From the NCBI GenBank assembly GCA_036245525.1, contig BTPG01000004.1, forward strand, positions 160,070,552 through 160,134,551: a stretch of 64,000 nucleotides of DNA, written 5' to 3'. Numbering within the stretch: position 1 is the first letter of the stretch; every line of letters starts with the position of its first letter. The position numbers were made by a program, and so were the translations under genes. Below are positions 45,928 through 56,300 of this stretch, one piece after another. The notes below the pieces were generated by a model. It worked only from the letters and a program-made list of their open reading frames with translations, was not told the origin of the DNA and did no database searches. This stretch comes from Semisulcospira habei (taxonomy: Eukaryota > Mollusca > Gastropoda > Semisulcospiridae).

Positions 45928-46132
45928 GAGAAAGACAATATGAGTCCCGATAGACAATGAATTCAATAAAGCTGCATCGGACATTAAATTACGTTATTTT
46001 TAATATCAAAATTTTGACCCCTATTACACCCCCTTTATTTCCAAATCAACCCTTTGATTTTTAAAACTGAAGAGCATGACTGATGCGGCCTCATTGATCT
46101 AATTATCTATCGGGACTCATATTGTCTTTCTC
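45928..46132. repeat. MITE of 205 bp with 26-bp terminal inverted repeats
   Basis: The ends GAGAAAGACAATATGAGTCC (45928) and its inverse at 46113-46132 extend to 26 matching bases. The interior is AT-rich and non-coding. Confidence 0.85.
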
Positions 46133-48392
46133 TATAACTATTGTCTCTGTAAACACTAATGACCCTAATTAATTAACTAATAACGGTCGTTAACTTCCAC
46201 ACTACCGTTTCTCTCAAATTAAACCAAAATCCTGATAGTGCACTAGAGTGGCGGGGGGTTGTCTTTTAAATCTGTGGCGCGCACTATTTTATAAGCCACC
46301 TGTTTACCCACCTGTGTAGCCTAATCGTTTCACAGTTGAATGCTCTTTGTGGCACGTCGCTATTCAATTTAAGTTATGCGAGAGGGGACACTTCCTTTTA
46401 ATGCAGACATGCTTTTATAAATAAGCGACCACGTCACTGAAGGCTTTTGAAAGGCTGTTACTGTGAGGTGTCAATATAGTATTCGCATGAACACACGCAC
46501 AAACAAACACAGACAAACAAAACAGACACACACACACAAACACACATACATACACACACACATACGCACACACACACATGTACACACACAAAGGACACAT
46601 ATACACGAAGAACACAGTAAAGAACACGGCACGCAGTTAACACACACTGTAACCAGCATAGTGGCGTCAGCAAAGCCAACAAGTGTACTGTACAAATGAG
46701 CATATCTGAATATAAGCACCACGCTACACACACACAGTGTGGGCAGTGGGCAGATGTTCACATCTGCACGGGACATAGACGACCCCGCCCTCCACGAGTC
46801 CCCTGCTGCCTTGCAGGACTGGCCACTTGGCTGCGGAAAGGCTAAGGGAGGAAAACCCTGACATCAAAGCCCCCGTGTCTCCGGGGAAGGTTTTTGAGCC
46901 AGAGACTAGGACAAGGACAGTCTGATATAAAACCTACGACCCGAGGACCTCGATGCCACCGTCCTAGCGTGCTAGGCCATGGCAGACGAACCAAGGGTTT
47001 AAAGGGTGGGGCCAGTACTGCGCACACTGCACTCCACCAAAAAGCTCCACCGCGCAGGCTTTAGGAAACGCCCACGGACTGACGTGGGCAAGCCCTATAG
47101 AATCTTTGTTCGCGAAGTCAAGCCAAGAGAAGACACACACACACACATAAACAAACAAACAAACACAACCTACCCGTTAAGAAAAGTTTGTAAGTACGGC
47201 CTCACACCAGTGCAATATTATTGTAAGATTTTCTTCCAACTGAACATGCCTGACGCGAGCCATTGAAACACACCAGCCGGCGTGAGACGATAATAACTCT
47301 TATTCAATTCACGCGCTGGTGGGTAAGACTGGTGTTCATATTTAGACTGTAACTAAGCTTTCAAGCTGAAAATAGACACATTACTCTCTGCTTTATACAG
47401 ACACCCGACTGAGTACATAAACAACAGATCCTCAAGAGCCCCTGGGCCCCCGGGCTTGACTCTATTGTACAACAATTCAGTCAGCTGTACTCTCAGGGCC
47501 CTCATTATGAGTAAGTTTTGAAACTTGGCGACATGCTTTTGACAGATTAACAATTCAGTTTCGAATACTCTGCCGAACTCATGAGGGCTCCAAGATTTAT
47601 GAATATTTGTAACGACATAATATTCAAGTGATGATGTCGTCGCTCTTTTGTTTGGCTGAATGGGGCTGTCGTCTGCTTACTAATGTTTGTGTTGTTACCC
47701 TTGGTACCGTCTGTAGGTAACATGAATGAGGCATAGTCACCTCACACAGAGAGAGGCCCGATTTAAAAGTCTATATAGTTGTGTGTGCTATTACATGTCC
47801 TGTTTAAACCTGTGTTCATTTAACATAGAAAAGCTGTCATCTTGTTTACCAGCAATGAGTCACGAACACCTGCCTGTTAGCACCGAAATCAGTCTAGTCA
47901 CACACAAACAAACATAACACACAAACACACAAAAAATACAGATGCACACATAAACACACACGCTAACACACACACACGTTAACACACACACACACACACA
48001 CACCATACATAACACCCGCAAAAAACACAAGGTTTGTACACCGACTCACGCCAGTGCAATATTATTGTAAGATTTTACTTCCGGGTATACTGTCCATACA
48101 TGTCTGACGCGAGAGCCCGTGAGAGGATTGGGTTAGACGGTGTAGGCACACAGGAGGCATGTTAGCGAAGTGTACTGTACAAACTGTTACTGACACATCT
48201 GACTTCCTCCCTTTGAGGAGGTAAAAACCAGTGATTATTTTTACAAAAGACTTAGATTCTCAGGAGCCTCTTTCTTTGTAGGTTTAATTTCTCCATATTT
48301 TATCTTGGTTAGATTCTCATGAGCACTGCTTTTTGAGGATTTCAGTCAACAGACAAACATAAATACATAAACAACCAAAGTTTTCTTTGGGA
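46133..48392. other. Intergenic with CA microsatellites and a possible tRNA-like SINE
   Basis: CA-rich tracts lie at 46496-46590 and 47930-48003, and a family-2-like hairpin near 47430. On the minus strand at about 46760-47000 a segment reads TGGCCTAGCACGCTAGGACG, resembling a tRNA A-box, but the B-box is poor. 47035-47270 and 48030-48120 share 'caatattattgtaagattt' wording and may be copies of one repeat. No protein gene is supported. Confidence 0.5.
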
Positions 48393-48665
48393 CTGCGAAG
48401 TGGCCGAGGGGATAGATCGCTTGGATAGTGGGGCTTAGTATTGATCAACTAACTTCACTGTGCCGGGGTTCGTTTCCCGATTGCGTCCAGTTGTCATTCT
48501 CTACACTACAGGGCTTTCACAGGAAAAGGTGAATGCGCTACCCGCCAGGTTAACCCCCTCCATAGGGGGTTAATAGCGCAGTTTAACCCGGGTTACATCG
48601 ATTCCTGTGAAAGCGGGTGGAAGGTCATCAAACAGCCCTTTTATTAAAAAAAAAAAAAAAAAAAT
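48393..48665 (+). mobile_element. tRNA-derived SINE
   Basis: The head has A-box-like GTGGCCGAGGGGATAG and B-box-like GGGGTTCGTTTCCCG, about 85 nt apart. That spacing suits a tRNA with a long variable arm (Ser/Leu type), and GACTGCG and GCGTCC lie at its ends. A body with an internal palindrome (ggctttcacaggaa … ttcctgtgaaagc) follows, then a poly-A tail of about 22. This is a classic Pol III SINE, unlike the AATC-tailed family. A (TTTA)n run follows at 48705-48748. Confidence 0.75.
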
Positions 48666-48712
48666 AATTTTTTTCTCATAGATTTATTTTTAGAAAAAGA
48701 GATATATATATT

Positions 48713-48748
<36 letters not shown>

Positions 48749-48967
48749 TTTTTCTTTGGATTTATTATTACATCCACACACACACCAGTCAGAGTGGTAA
48801 AAATGATTCTTAAAATCTGTGGGTGTGCATTTAAGTCTATGGGAGACAACTCCTGTTTAGTGGTTGACTTTTTCCAGTGATTATGTCCCATGTGCAGAAA
48901 ATAAATAATATGTTTAGTGTGGTAGCAGTAATATTTTTTCATTTATTATTTTGACGGACAAATAAAA

Positions 48968-51900
48968 ATGACGGACAATTCTCAAAGCCCATCAGGCTCA
49001 TCAAGCCCTGGCCTACGTAACGTGTTTCACACAACAGACTTACCTATATCTAATACTAACAATGTTTATGAATCAATAGAAAACTCTTTTTCTGTCATAC
49101 AAGATATCTTCTTACAGGCAGTGTAAAGATTCAGATTGTTGCTAAAATAGAATTTACTAGAGTGGATGGTGAAGTGATTGTATCATATATCTCAACAAGA
49201 CAACACACAGTTAACACAAAACGGGAATTAGAGAACGTGTTTAGAGACAGACTATTACCTGACTTCCTCCAAGCAATTGACAGTGCAAAAATGAAGGGGT
49301 CTGGTTGGCACGAAGGTCATGTGCATGAACTACAACTAAAGCAGTCAAGATATCATCCTATACTAGGCAAATCATGGATACCACTGCCAACAGAGGTTGC
49401 AAACAAAAAGGCTGCAGTTAATATACAGAACAATGACAATTTCTGTTTCATGTGGTGTGTGCTTGCTAAACTACACTTTGTAAAAATAAAACCTGAACGT
49501 GTATCTAACTACACCAAATTTGTAAACGAACTTAACTTTAGTGGCATTGAGTTCCCTGTTAAAATAGAAGACATAGATTTGTTTGAAAAACTAAATCCTG
49601 GTATATCTGTAAATGTGTATGTGTGGGATAATGAGTCTGTTGACAAGTTACAACCAATTAGAGTATCACCACTTGCTCCAACCTATGGGCAGTCAGAAGA
49701 TAGGCATGTTGACATGTTGCTAATCGGTCCTGCCGGTGATAACAATAACTTCCACTACACAATTATCAGAAATATGTCACGTCTAATTCATGGGCATACA
49801 ACAAAACACAATGGCAAACAGGAAGTGTGTAAAAGATGTTTACAAAGGTTCTCTTCTATTGCAGTAGCACATACATGTTTTACACTGCAGGTCGGCTGAT
49901 GACATACAGACTGTACTTAAGTATCCAGATCCTGGTAGTCAAGTATATTTTAAGAACTATGGGAATCAGCAAAAGCTGCCGTTTGTAGTGTATGCTGATT
50001 TTGAATCATTAGTAGTACCGTATGAAGGTCCTGTTCCAGAGTCATTACCAAAGACTATAAAGTTGAGTGACCAAGTGGTGTGTTCTTTTGGATACATTAT
50101 TGTTAGGTCAGACGGTCTTCATTCAGAGCCTGTTATCTACAGAGGTGAAAATGCAGCATGTCTGTTTTTAACAGAAATGAGACATCTGTATAGTCAGGTA
50201 GTACAATATCTCACAACATGTCAGATGCCTTTGGTGATGACAGAAGAAGACAAACTGAAATTTGATACAGCTGAGATGTGTTGGGTTTGTGAGCAACCCC
50301 TCCAGGGTGATAAAGTTCATGACCATGATCACATAACTGGACGTTACAGAGGTGCTGCACATAACAATTGTAACTTGTTATTAAAAACAGATCCTAAGAC
50401 ATATAAGTTACCAATCTTTTTCCACAATCTCAAAGGGTATGATTCACACATTATCATGCAGGCTGTAGATGAGTCTTACAAAAAAATTAGTTGTATTGCC
50501 CAGACAACTGAGAAGTACTTGACTTTTAGATTGGACAACAAATTAGCATTTTATGACTCCATGCAACATTTATCTTTAGGTCTTGCTAGTCTGGCAGAAG
50601 GACTGACTGAGTATCCAATAACGAGTAAATATTTTGAACCAGACTTGATTAAGAAAGGTGTTTATCCGTACGAGTACATTGATCATTGCGTTGTGTTTGA
50701 GGAAACAAGACTGCCACCAAAAGAGAAATTTTATTCTACACTAACTGGCAAAGGTATTTCTGACTCTGAATACCAGCATGCACTTGACGCGTGGGGGAAG
50801 TTAGGGTGTCAAACGATTGGTGACTATCATGATCAGTACTTAAAAGCTGACGTTTGTTTGCTAGCAGACGTATTTGAAAGTTATCGTGAAAAGGGGTTGT
50901 TACACTACAAGCTTGACCCGGCTTGTTACATAACTAGTCCTGGCATGACATGGGATGCATTTTTAAAATCCAGTAAAATATTTATTGACCTGTTGTCTGA
51001 TCGTACGATGGGTGAAATGGTGGAACGTGGATTGAGGGGAGGGATTAGTATTGCAGCAAACAACTACGCCAGAGCCAACAACAAATATCTGGACGGTCAT
51101 GGTGACCTTGGGTTTGACCCCTCGAGGTCAAGGTCATTCATTACCTATGTAGACGCTAACAATTTGTATGGCTGGGCGATGTGTGAGTTATTGCCCTTGA
51201 AAAACTTTTGTCTGTATGATTTGTCACAGTATGACATAACAGGGTTAACAAACAATATTATGAATCTTGACCGAAACGACACGAAGGGTTGGATCTTTGA
51301 AGTAGACCTGGAGTACCCACATCATCTACATGATTACCACAATGATTATCCATTGGCTGTTGAGAAAATGAGTATGACAGGGAAAAAACAAGACACTAAA
51401 CTTGTACCAAATTTGAATGACAAATTTAATTACGTTTGCCACTATCGCTTGTTACAGTTTTACATCAGACATGGGTTAGTACTAAAGAAAGTTCACAGAG
51501 GCATTCAATTTGATCAGATTGATTGATTGAGTGCTTTTATGAAAGATTACATAATGAAGAACACAACATTGCGTGCCAGAGACGGCAACACTGCATTTGA
51601 CAAAGACTTCTTGAAGCTTATGAACAATGCCTGTTTTGGCAAGACTATGGAAAATCCTCATCACCACAAAGATGTGAGACTTGTCACAACTGAATCAGGT
51701 GCAATTAAACTTACAGGTAAGCCACAGTACACAGGTTATAAAGAGTTTCATTCATCATTGTATGCTGTGTCACTCAAAAAAAAAAGATTGTTAAACTGGA
51801 CAAGCCAGTATTCATTGGTATGGCAATTCTTGAGTTATCAAAATTGTTGATGCTTGAATTTTATTATGATTACTTCAAACCGAAGTATCCTGAGTGTCGA

Positions 51901-52474
51901 TTGTTATACACTGACACTGACTCTATGATCATAGACGTGTGTACTGAAGACTTTTATGAAGACATGAAAACAGAGTTACACATGTATGACACGTCTGACT
52001 ACCCTAAAGACCATCCACTGTTCAGCACACAAAACAAAAAAGTGCCTGGTAAGTTTAAGGATGAACTAAATGGTGTACCAATAGTTGAGTACGTTGGACT
52101 GAGATCAAAAATGTATTCTATACTGCATCAGAAAGGTAGTCAGTCAAAAGCCAAAGGAATAAAAAAAAACAGCAATAAAAAATAAAGACATTCGTCATGA
52201 ACATTACAAGCAAGTGTTAGACGGTGCATTAATGCCTGATTATCCAAACAAGTCACTGAGATCAAATAAACATAATCTTGAAATGATCCAAACACATAAG
52301 AAGTCACTTGCAGTTGGGGACACGAAACGAGTGTTTCACACTAAGGAAAAGGCTTATGCACCTGGTCATTACAGGCTCAAGTTATCTGAAGACATAGCCG
52401 ATGAACTGGTTGATGAATTAATTGACGACTTAGTTACTGAAATGAGTAACGGTGTCTGGGGGAATAATTTGTAA
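48968..52474 (+). pseudogene. Protein-primed family-B DNA polymerase, multiply broken
   Basis: ATG at 48968 after AATAAAA. Motifs in order: exonuclease I YADFES (49988), a C-x2-C…HDHDHITG…CN zinc-knuckle-like insert (50278-50370), exonuclease II FHNLKGYDSH (50424), polymerase A DANNLYGW (51150), polymerase B NNACFGK (51620) and polymerase C YTDTDSM (51908). These show a replicative polymerase with proofreading of the protein-primed class. Breaks: frame changes near 49100 and 49885, TGA at 51524-51526 where Trp is likely, and frame changes in A-runs near 51776 and 52165. The A-run breaks could be sequencing errors; the others look real. The end overlaps the integrase end by about 45 bp, tail to tail. 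Confidence 0.9.
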
Positions 52475-53613
52475 TTCTTCTCTGACAAATGCCCTCTGGG
52501 GTGCAGGGTCGTACAGGTAATATATTGTTGCGTCAGCACCAGGAATTATTTTTTTTATATTATGAACGGACGTTGACCAGATGGGGTCTGTCGCCCTGCG
52601 TCTGACGTCATTATCAGCCTCACCTGGTTGATACAAATATCTTACCTGTTTAGTAAATAAACTTGTGTCTGGTGCTGGGGTTGGGGTTGGTCCTGTTTTT
52701 GGCTCTGTAATTGTTTTCAATTTAATAGCATCAGCAGGTTTTGGGTGTCCTTCATTATTCATTGCTTTTATCACATGTGGTAATCTTTGTACCCACTCAG
52801 TGTTCCGGGTGTCATGCATGAGTTCCTTAGAATACTGGTAACTGAAAAGTCTTTCTGATAACTGTTTGTTAAAGTTCTCTACAATTGCCTGTGATCTGTG
52901 CACACCTGGAATGCCTCGTCTGACCAGAACGCCATGCTTCGCAAATAACTGATTAACTGCACCTTTGAATTCTGATCCGTCATCAACTTGTACAAGTCTG
53001 GGGTATCTTAAAGGGCCACGACTATATATTTTTGTTAATGCTGTAGCAACAGTGGTAGCTGTTTTGTCAGATATGAGCGTCAACGACATGCAAGATGGGG
53101 ATGGATGGTCACAGTCTGAAAGCGCTTTCAGTATCACTAGGCAGCATGTCATGGACCCCAGGAAGAGGAAAGGTAGGCCGAGAACTCCTGGCGTCGAGCC
53201 TCCAGCAGACTCAGAGACTGGAACCACTGGGTAGATCGAAGGAAGCACAGGAGTTGCTGGAGGTCTCTCGTCGACGGCCTATACCTGGGTAGGGGTGACA
53301 GGCGTACGTAAGTAAGTAATGTCAACGACAGTTAATGCGTATTTGTATCTTTTCTTTCTTATTGTGTCATGTGGAAGAAACAGGAGGTCCATTTGGTGCG
53401 TGTCATTTGGTGATGTGTTTTGAAAATGGGGTCTTGTTATCTTTCTTGGAGCAGGGAGATATATCTGCCAAATTGCTTGTCTCTGTAACCATTGTTTGAC
53501 TTGAGTGTTATATCTCCGCCCACAGCGGCATGTAATTTCTGAATAGCGGTTGCTCCTTTCCAATAGCCTGATGGAGAGTAATATATTTTCGATAGTTTAT
53601 TTTCGGCTGCCAT
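52430..53613 (-). pseudogene. Retroviral-type (DDE) integrase, split by an RTE fragment
   Basis: The N-terminal part (53331-53613) shows KIYYSPSGYWKG and, after a frame change near 53515, WQIYLPAPRK and HQMDLLFLPHD with the first catalytic Asp. The C-terminal part (52430-53078) has LVQVDDGSEF (second Asp), QAIVENFN (Glu) and a tail ending REELQIIPPDTV. Between them is RTE sequence 53089-53320. The start at 53613 was chosen because KIYY-type homology begins just after it. The integrase would insert the virus DNA and is a Polinton hallmark. Two independent lesions make it inactive. Confidence 0.88.
53089..53320 (+). mobile_element. RTE-type LINE, copy 6, 3' fragment inside the integrase gene
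   Basis: Duplication GTCAACGACA at 53079-53088 and 53321-53330. Contains a compressed version of the RTE 3' end with many small deletions relative to 28285-28520, then GGGGTGACAGGCGTACGTAA and the GTAA tail. Confidence 0.9.
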
Positions 53614-53661
53614 TTTTTCTAGCAATGAAAACTCCTGTAAAATAAACAAATGTCATTCCCA

Positions 53662-54012
53662 CTAGAACAAAGATTGTGTACTCGGTTGATAGTAGTCACT
53701 TAGTTTTGGTTTCGGTATAGTCATGTCTTCACCTGTGACTAAAAAATATTCCCTGATTGCTTCGTCTGTATTTGAAAACGTATGCTGTGCGTGACATTCT
53801 AGCCTCAGTTTTTCATTGATGAAATCAAGTTTCTCAATTCTATTCTTTTCATAATCCTGCTGGGCTTGAGCAAGTTTTTCAGATGCCTCATTGTGACGTT
53901 TCATTTCTTCTGCAGATTCCTCTCTGCCTACTTTTGAAAAGAGATAGTTTGAGCCACTAAATGCTAGGGCGTTGACCATCGCGCCTCCAATTATTACTGC
54001 CAAAGTCGCCAT
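53662..54012 (-). CDS. Small virus-element protein: N-terminal hydrophobic segment plus coiled coil
   Basis: 116 residues. The first 27 or so are hydrophobic and Gly/Ala-rich (LAVIIGGAMVNALAFSGSN). A charged coiled-coil-like helix (about 30-75) follows, then a tail with PKPKLSDYYQPS. The ATG follows a TAAATAAAAACT motif. It lies 9 bp downstream of the 76-aa gene and 48 bp upstream of the integrase start. I recall similar proteins in Polinton-like elements of cnidarians and molluscs (not searched). A virion membrane or minor structural role is only a guess. No lesion is visible. Confidence 0.75.
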   Translation of the reverse strand: MATLAVIIGGAMVNALAFSGSNYLFSKVGREESAEEMKRHNEASEKLAQAQQDYEKNRIEKLDFINEKLRLECHAQHTFSNTDEAIREYFLVTGEDMTIPKPKLSDYYQPSTQSLF

Positions 54013-54021
54013 AGTTTTTAT

Positions 54022-54252
54022 TTACATAGAAACATTTTCGGGAATAATTCCCTGCTTGACAAGAAAGTCTTTTGTCGCAATCGACGCTGTGACAACTACA
54101 ATTAGCTTAGCGCTGTCTTCAAAATCTAATCTACTCAGGTCTGCTGATTTCATTTTGAGTAGACTTTTTCCTAGCATAGAATAAGCTACTGCTAATCCAC
54201 TGATTACGGCAGAGTGATAGACAAGGTTCATTATGTTCTTTGTGTCGCTCAT
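54022..54252 (-). CDS. Small virus-element membrane protein, 76 aa
   Basis: Two hydrophobic stretches (YHSAVISGLAVAYSML, about 12-27, and AKLIVVVTASIATKDFLV, about 47-64) are separated by a charged linker; the tail is QGIIPENVSM. It is packed between the 154-aa and 116-aa genes on the same strand with no room for separate long promoters. The open frame is intact. It probably sits in a membrane; the function is unknown. Confidence 0.7.
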   Translation of the reverse strand: MSDTKNIMNLVYHSAVISGLAVAYSMLGKSLLKMKSADLSRLDFEDSAKLIVVVTASIATKDFLVKQGIIPENVSM

Positions 54253-54288
54253 TTTCTAATACAAGAAAAAATAAAATAATATTTTTAT

Positions 54289-54753
54289 TTACTGCATATA
54301 AAATGGGTCAACGGCTTTGGGTGTTACTGGTAATGTGGCAACTTCTGGTTTTGTTTTTGGAGTGTCTGATTTTTTGGTCACTGTACGAGTCTGTGGTTTG
54401 TATTTTTTGTATAATTGATACCCTACATAACCAAATCCGACAACAAATCCGGCAACTATATATTTTGTTGTTTGAGGGTCAGGGTCAGACTTAGTTGTTT
54501 GTCTGTCACTTTGATGAGGGTGTGATAGTAGTGACGGTCCTGTTGGTCCTGACGGTAGTGACACCAATGGTGTTATTGACGACGGGTCAGTCACATGTAC
54601 CTTTTGCAGTAGTTCTAACTTTCTTTGTTTGTTCAATGCAGCTACTCTTTTACCAGCCTCAACCCTGCCTGGACTTTTAGCCTTAGTCACAGTTTGAACC
54701 TGCGTCAAAACTGGGGTGGGGTTCGGTTGTGGAGTCGTCTGGGTATCGTCCAT
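54289..54753 (-). CDS. Virus-element basic protein with one membrane segment, 154 aa
   Basis: Thr/Pro-rich start, then a basic block (AKSPGRVEAGKRVAALNKQRK, about 25-45), a linker, a membrane-type segment (YIVAGFVVGFGYVGYQLY, about 98-115) and a Lys/Thr/Pro-rich tail. The basic block would suit DNA or capsid binding. The start lies inside the 175-aa gene in another frame (71-bp overlap), a compact arrangement typical of viruses. No lesion; function unknown. Confidence 0.7.
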   Translation of the reverse strand: MDDTQTTPQPNPTPVLTQVQTVTKAKSPGRVEAGKRVAALNKQRKLELLQKVHVTDPSSITPLVSLPSGPTGPSLLSHPHQSDRQTTKSDPDPQTTKYIVAGFVVGFGYVGYQLYKKYKPQTRTVTKKSDTPKTKPEVATLPVTPKAVDPFYMQ

Positions 54754-55210
54754 TTTCTTCTGCAGTAAAATTTATTTTTGAAAAATCAATATGACTCCCA
54801 GTGACAAGTAAGGTTACTACAGGTGCAAGGTAATTTCCAAACTTGTAAAACATGACGCATGCTAATTTGCCTATTGAACTTGAAACAATATGATTACTTT
54901 CAAGGTCATGTGAAAGACTGTCACTATCCACAGGTAGAAAGTGACTCACTGCTTTTGTGTATAGGCATACAAGTGATCGGCTTAAATCACGAGTCATTAG
55001 TGAAGCGATGTGGTTTTCATATTTTGAATGAAGCTTGATTAGCTCTTCAGCCGTGAGGGATTCTATATCCTCTGTCATGTATTGTTTTCCGAGATAAGTT
55101 TTTGACTTTCCAGAAACAATTACAGACAAAAGACGCTGTTTCTTAGAGTCTAAGTCTTTGTTTTCTACAGCATTGATATCATTCAATAGAAGGAGTTCAT
55201 CTTGGTTCAT
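54683..55210 (-). CDS. Conserved virus-element protein, 175 aa, unknown function
   Basis: A helical protein with KTYLGKQYMTEDIESL, a middle region (LMTRDLSRSLVCLYTKAVSHFL) and KFGNYLAPVVTLLVTGSHIDF, then an acidic tail. The ATG follows ATAATAAA. I recall relatives with the same TxEDI…LAP pattern in other invertebrate Polinton-like elements, none with a known function. Four bases separate it from the end of the 119-aa gene. The frame is intact. Confidence 0.7.
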   Translation of the reverse strand: MNQDELLLLNDINAVENKDLDSKKQRLLSVIVSGKSKTYLGKQYMTEDIESLTAEELIKLHSKYENHIASLMTRDLSRSLVCLYTKAVSHFLPVDSDSLSHDLESNHIVSSSIGKLACVMFYKFGNYLAPVVTLLVTGSHIDFSKINFTAEENGRYPDDSTTEPHPSFDAGSNCD

Positions 55211-55214
55211 TTTA

Positions 55215-55574
55215 TTATAATATAAAAAATATTAACGTTAACTCTGCTGGCTCACATTTATTAACTGTAACACTGTCAATATAAACATTTAGTTTGCGTA
55301 GCTGTTTAAATATGCTATAACAAACTTCCCCTAACCAACCATAGTTGGTATCATCAACTTTAAAAGTAGGTGTCTTTAAATCAACTGTCATGCGCTCCAC
55401 ACCTGGATGCTCATCAACATAATCCAAAGTCACACTATATGTTGCATATATTTCCGACGGTGTTGAAAGACTTATGTAAGTCTGTTTGGGTAATGTTATT
55501 AAATCAGTAAAGTGCATAACATCTTTGAAGCAGTGTGAGATATCAAGCACTTGTATGATTTGTCCGTCTGTCAT
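55215..55574 (-). CDS. Virus-element protein, 119 aa, unknown
   Basis: The ATG directly follows CCAATAAAA. The sequence alternates hydrophobic and polar residues (YSVTLDYVDEHPGVERMTVDL), as in beta-rich proteins, and ends ELTLIFFIL. It is downstream of the ATPase and in the same packed array. A small single-domain virion protein is possible, but no family is recognised. The frame is intact. Confidence 0.65.
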   Translation of the reverse strand: MTDGQIIQVLDISHCFKDVMHFTDLITLPKQTYISLSTPSEIYATYSVTLDYVDEHPGVERMTVDLKTPTFKVDDTNYGWLGEVCYSIFKQLRKLNVYIDSVTVNKCEPAELTLIFFIL

Positions 55575-55600
55575 TTTTATTGGACAAACAAAAGAATAAA

Positions 55601-56212
55601 TTAATTTACTAACCCATAACCTGTGGGCTGATCTGTCTTTAAAATAAGCTTTAGATGCTTAGTTGATTTCAGTTTATTTTTTACATCATCATGTTCATGT
55701 TTATTTGGTATGACATCATTTTCTCTGAGACAGTCTTCAAAGCTGTCACAATCCTTACAGTAAAACAAACAAATAAACTTTAACTGTTCTCAAAAATCTT
55801 TCAGTACAGCATTATATTTCTGAGTAAGAATCCATACACTGACGTTTGCATGTCTACCACTGAAAGCAAGTTCTGCTAATGTGTTTCTCTTTTTGACAAT
55901 GTCTTTCTCTGCAGAACAGTCATCAACAATAAACAAAGTTGACTGTCCTTCAAATTGCTTGTAAAAATATTCTAGGTAGTCATTCAGTTTTTTCTCAGGG
56001 TCAACTAAGTATATGTTACTGTCAGTCCAAATAAATAAACGGTTGTGATAAGCTTTGTTGTGTTTGATTGTAGGACAGAATATTACAATGTTTTCAAAGT
56101 GGTGTATGTATCTTGTTTGTAAGAGGTTAAGTACAAATTCAGTTTTCCCACACCCTGTGGCACCACAAAACAATCCACAGTGTGGGTCAAGGGTCATCAA
56201 GCTCCGGTTCAT
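55601..56212 (-). pseudogene. FtsK/A32-type packaging ATPase, one nonsense codon
   Basis: Walker A GATGCGKTEF lies near residue 18 and Walker B LFIVDDCSAE near 100; the ILTQKYNAV sensor-like block follows. This is the P-loop DNA-packaging ATPase shared by Polintons, adintoviruses and large DNA viruses, which pumps the genome into capsids. A TGA at about 55790 stops the frame, yet it stays open for 62 more codons to a TAA at 55601 with a conserved-looking FYCKDCDSF and ENDVIP segment. A CGA-to-TGA change would explain it. The start at 56212 follows ATTAAA and gives the usual short N-terminus. The gene begins 19 bp after the capsid gene's original end. Confidence 0.88.
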
Positions 56213-56231
56213 TTTAATACACAATATAATT

Positions 56232-56300
56232 TTAATATATGTGTCCACTCAGTCTACTGTCTTGTATATTGAGTTGTGCGTCATAAATCAAATACAAATA
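56232..56300 (-). pseudogene. Detached 3' end of the major capsid protein gene
   Basis: These 69 bp, on the far side of the 2.09-kb transposon, continue the capsid reading frame to a TAA at 56232-56234. They contain a DAQLNIQD-type string. Directly after them comes the ATPase start, so in the undisrupted element the capsid and ATPase genes were 19 bp apart. Confidence 0.8.

Noticed and set aside
46415..46776. Cys/Val-rich open frames near a CA repeat
   Set aside because: Low-complexity translation of a dinucleotide microsatellite.
46840..47010. Possible functional tRNA gene on the minus strand
   Set aside because: An A-box-like segment exists but the B-box and acceptor pairing are poor; at most a SINE head.
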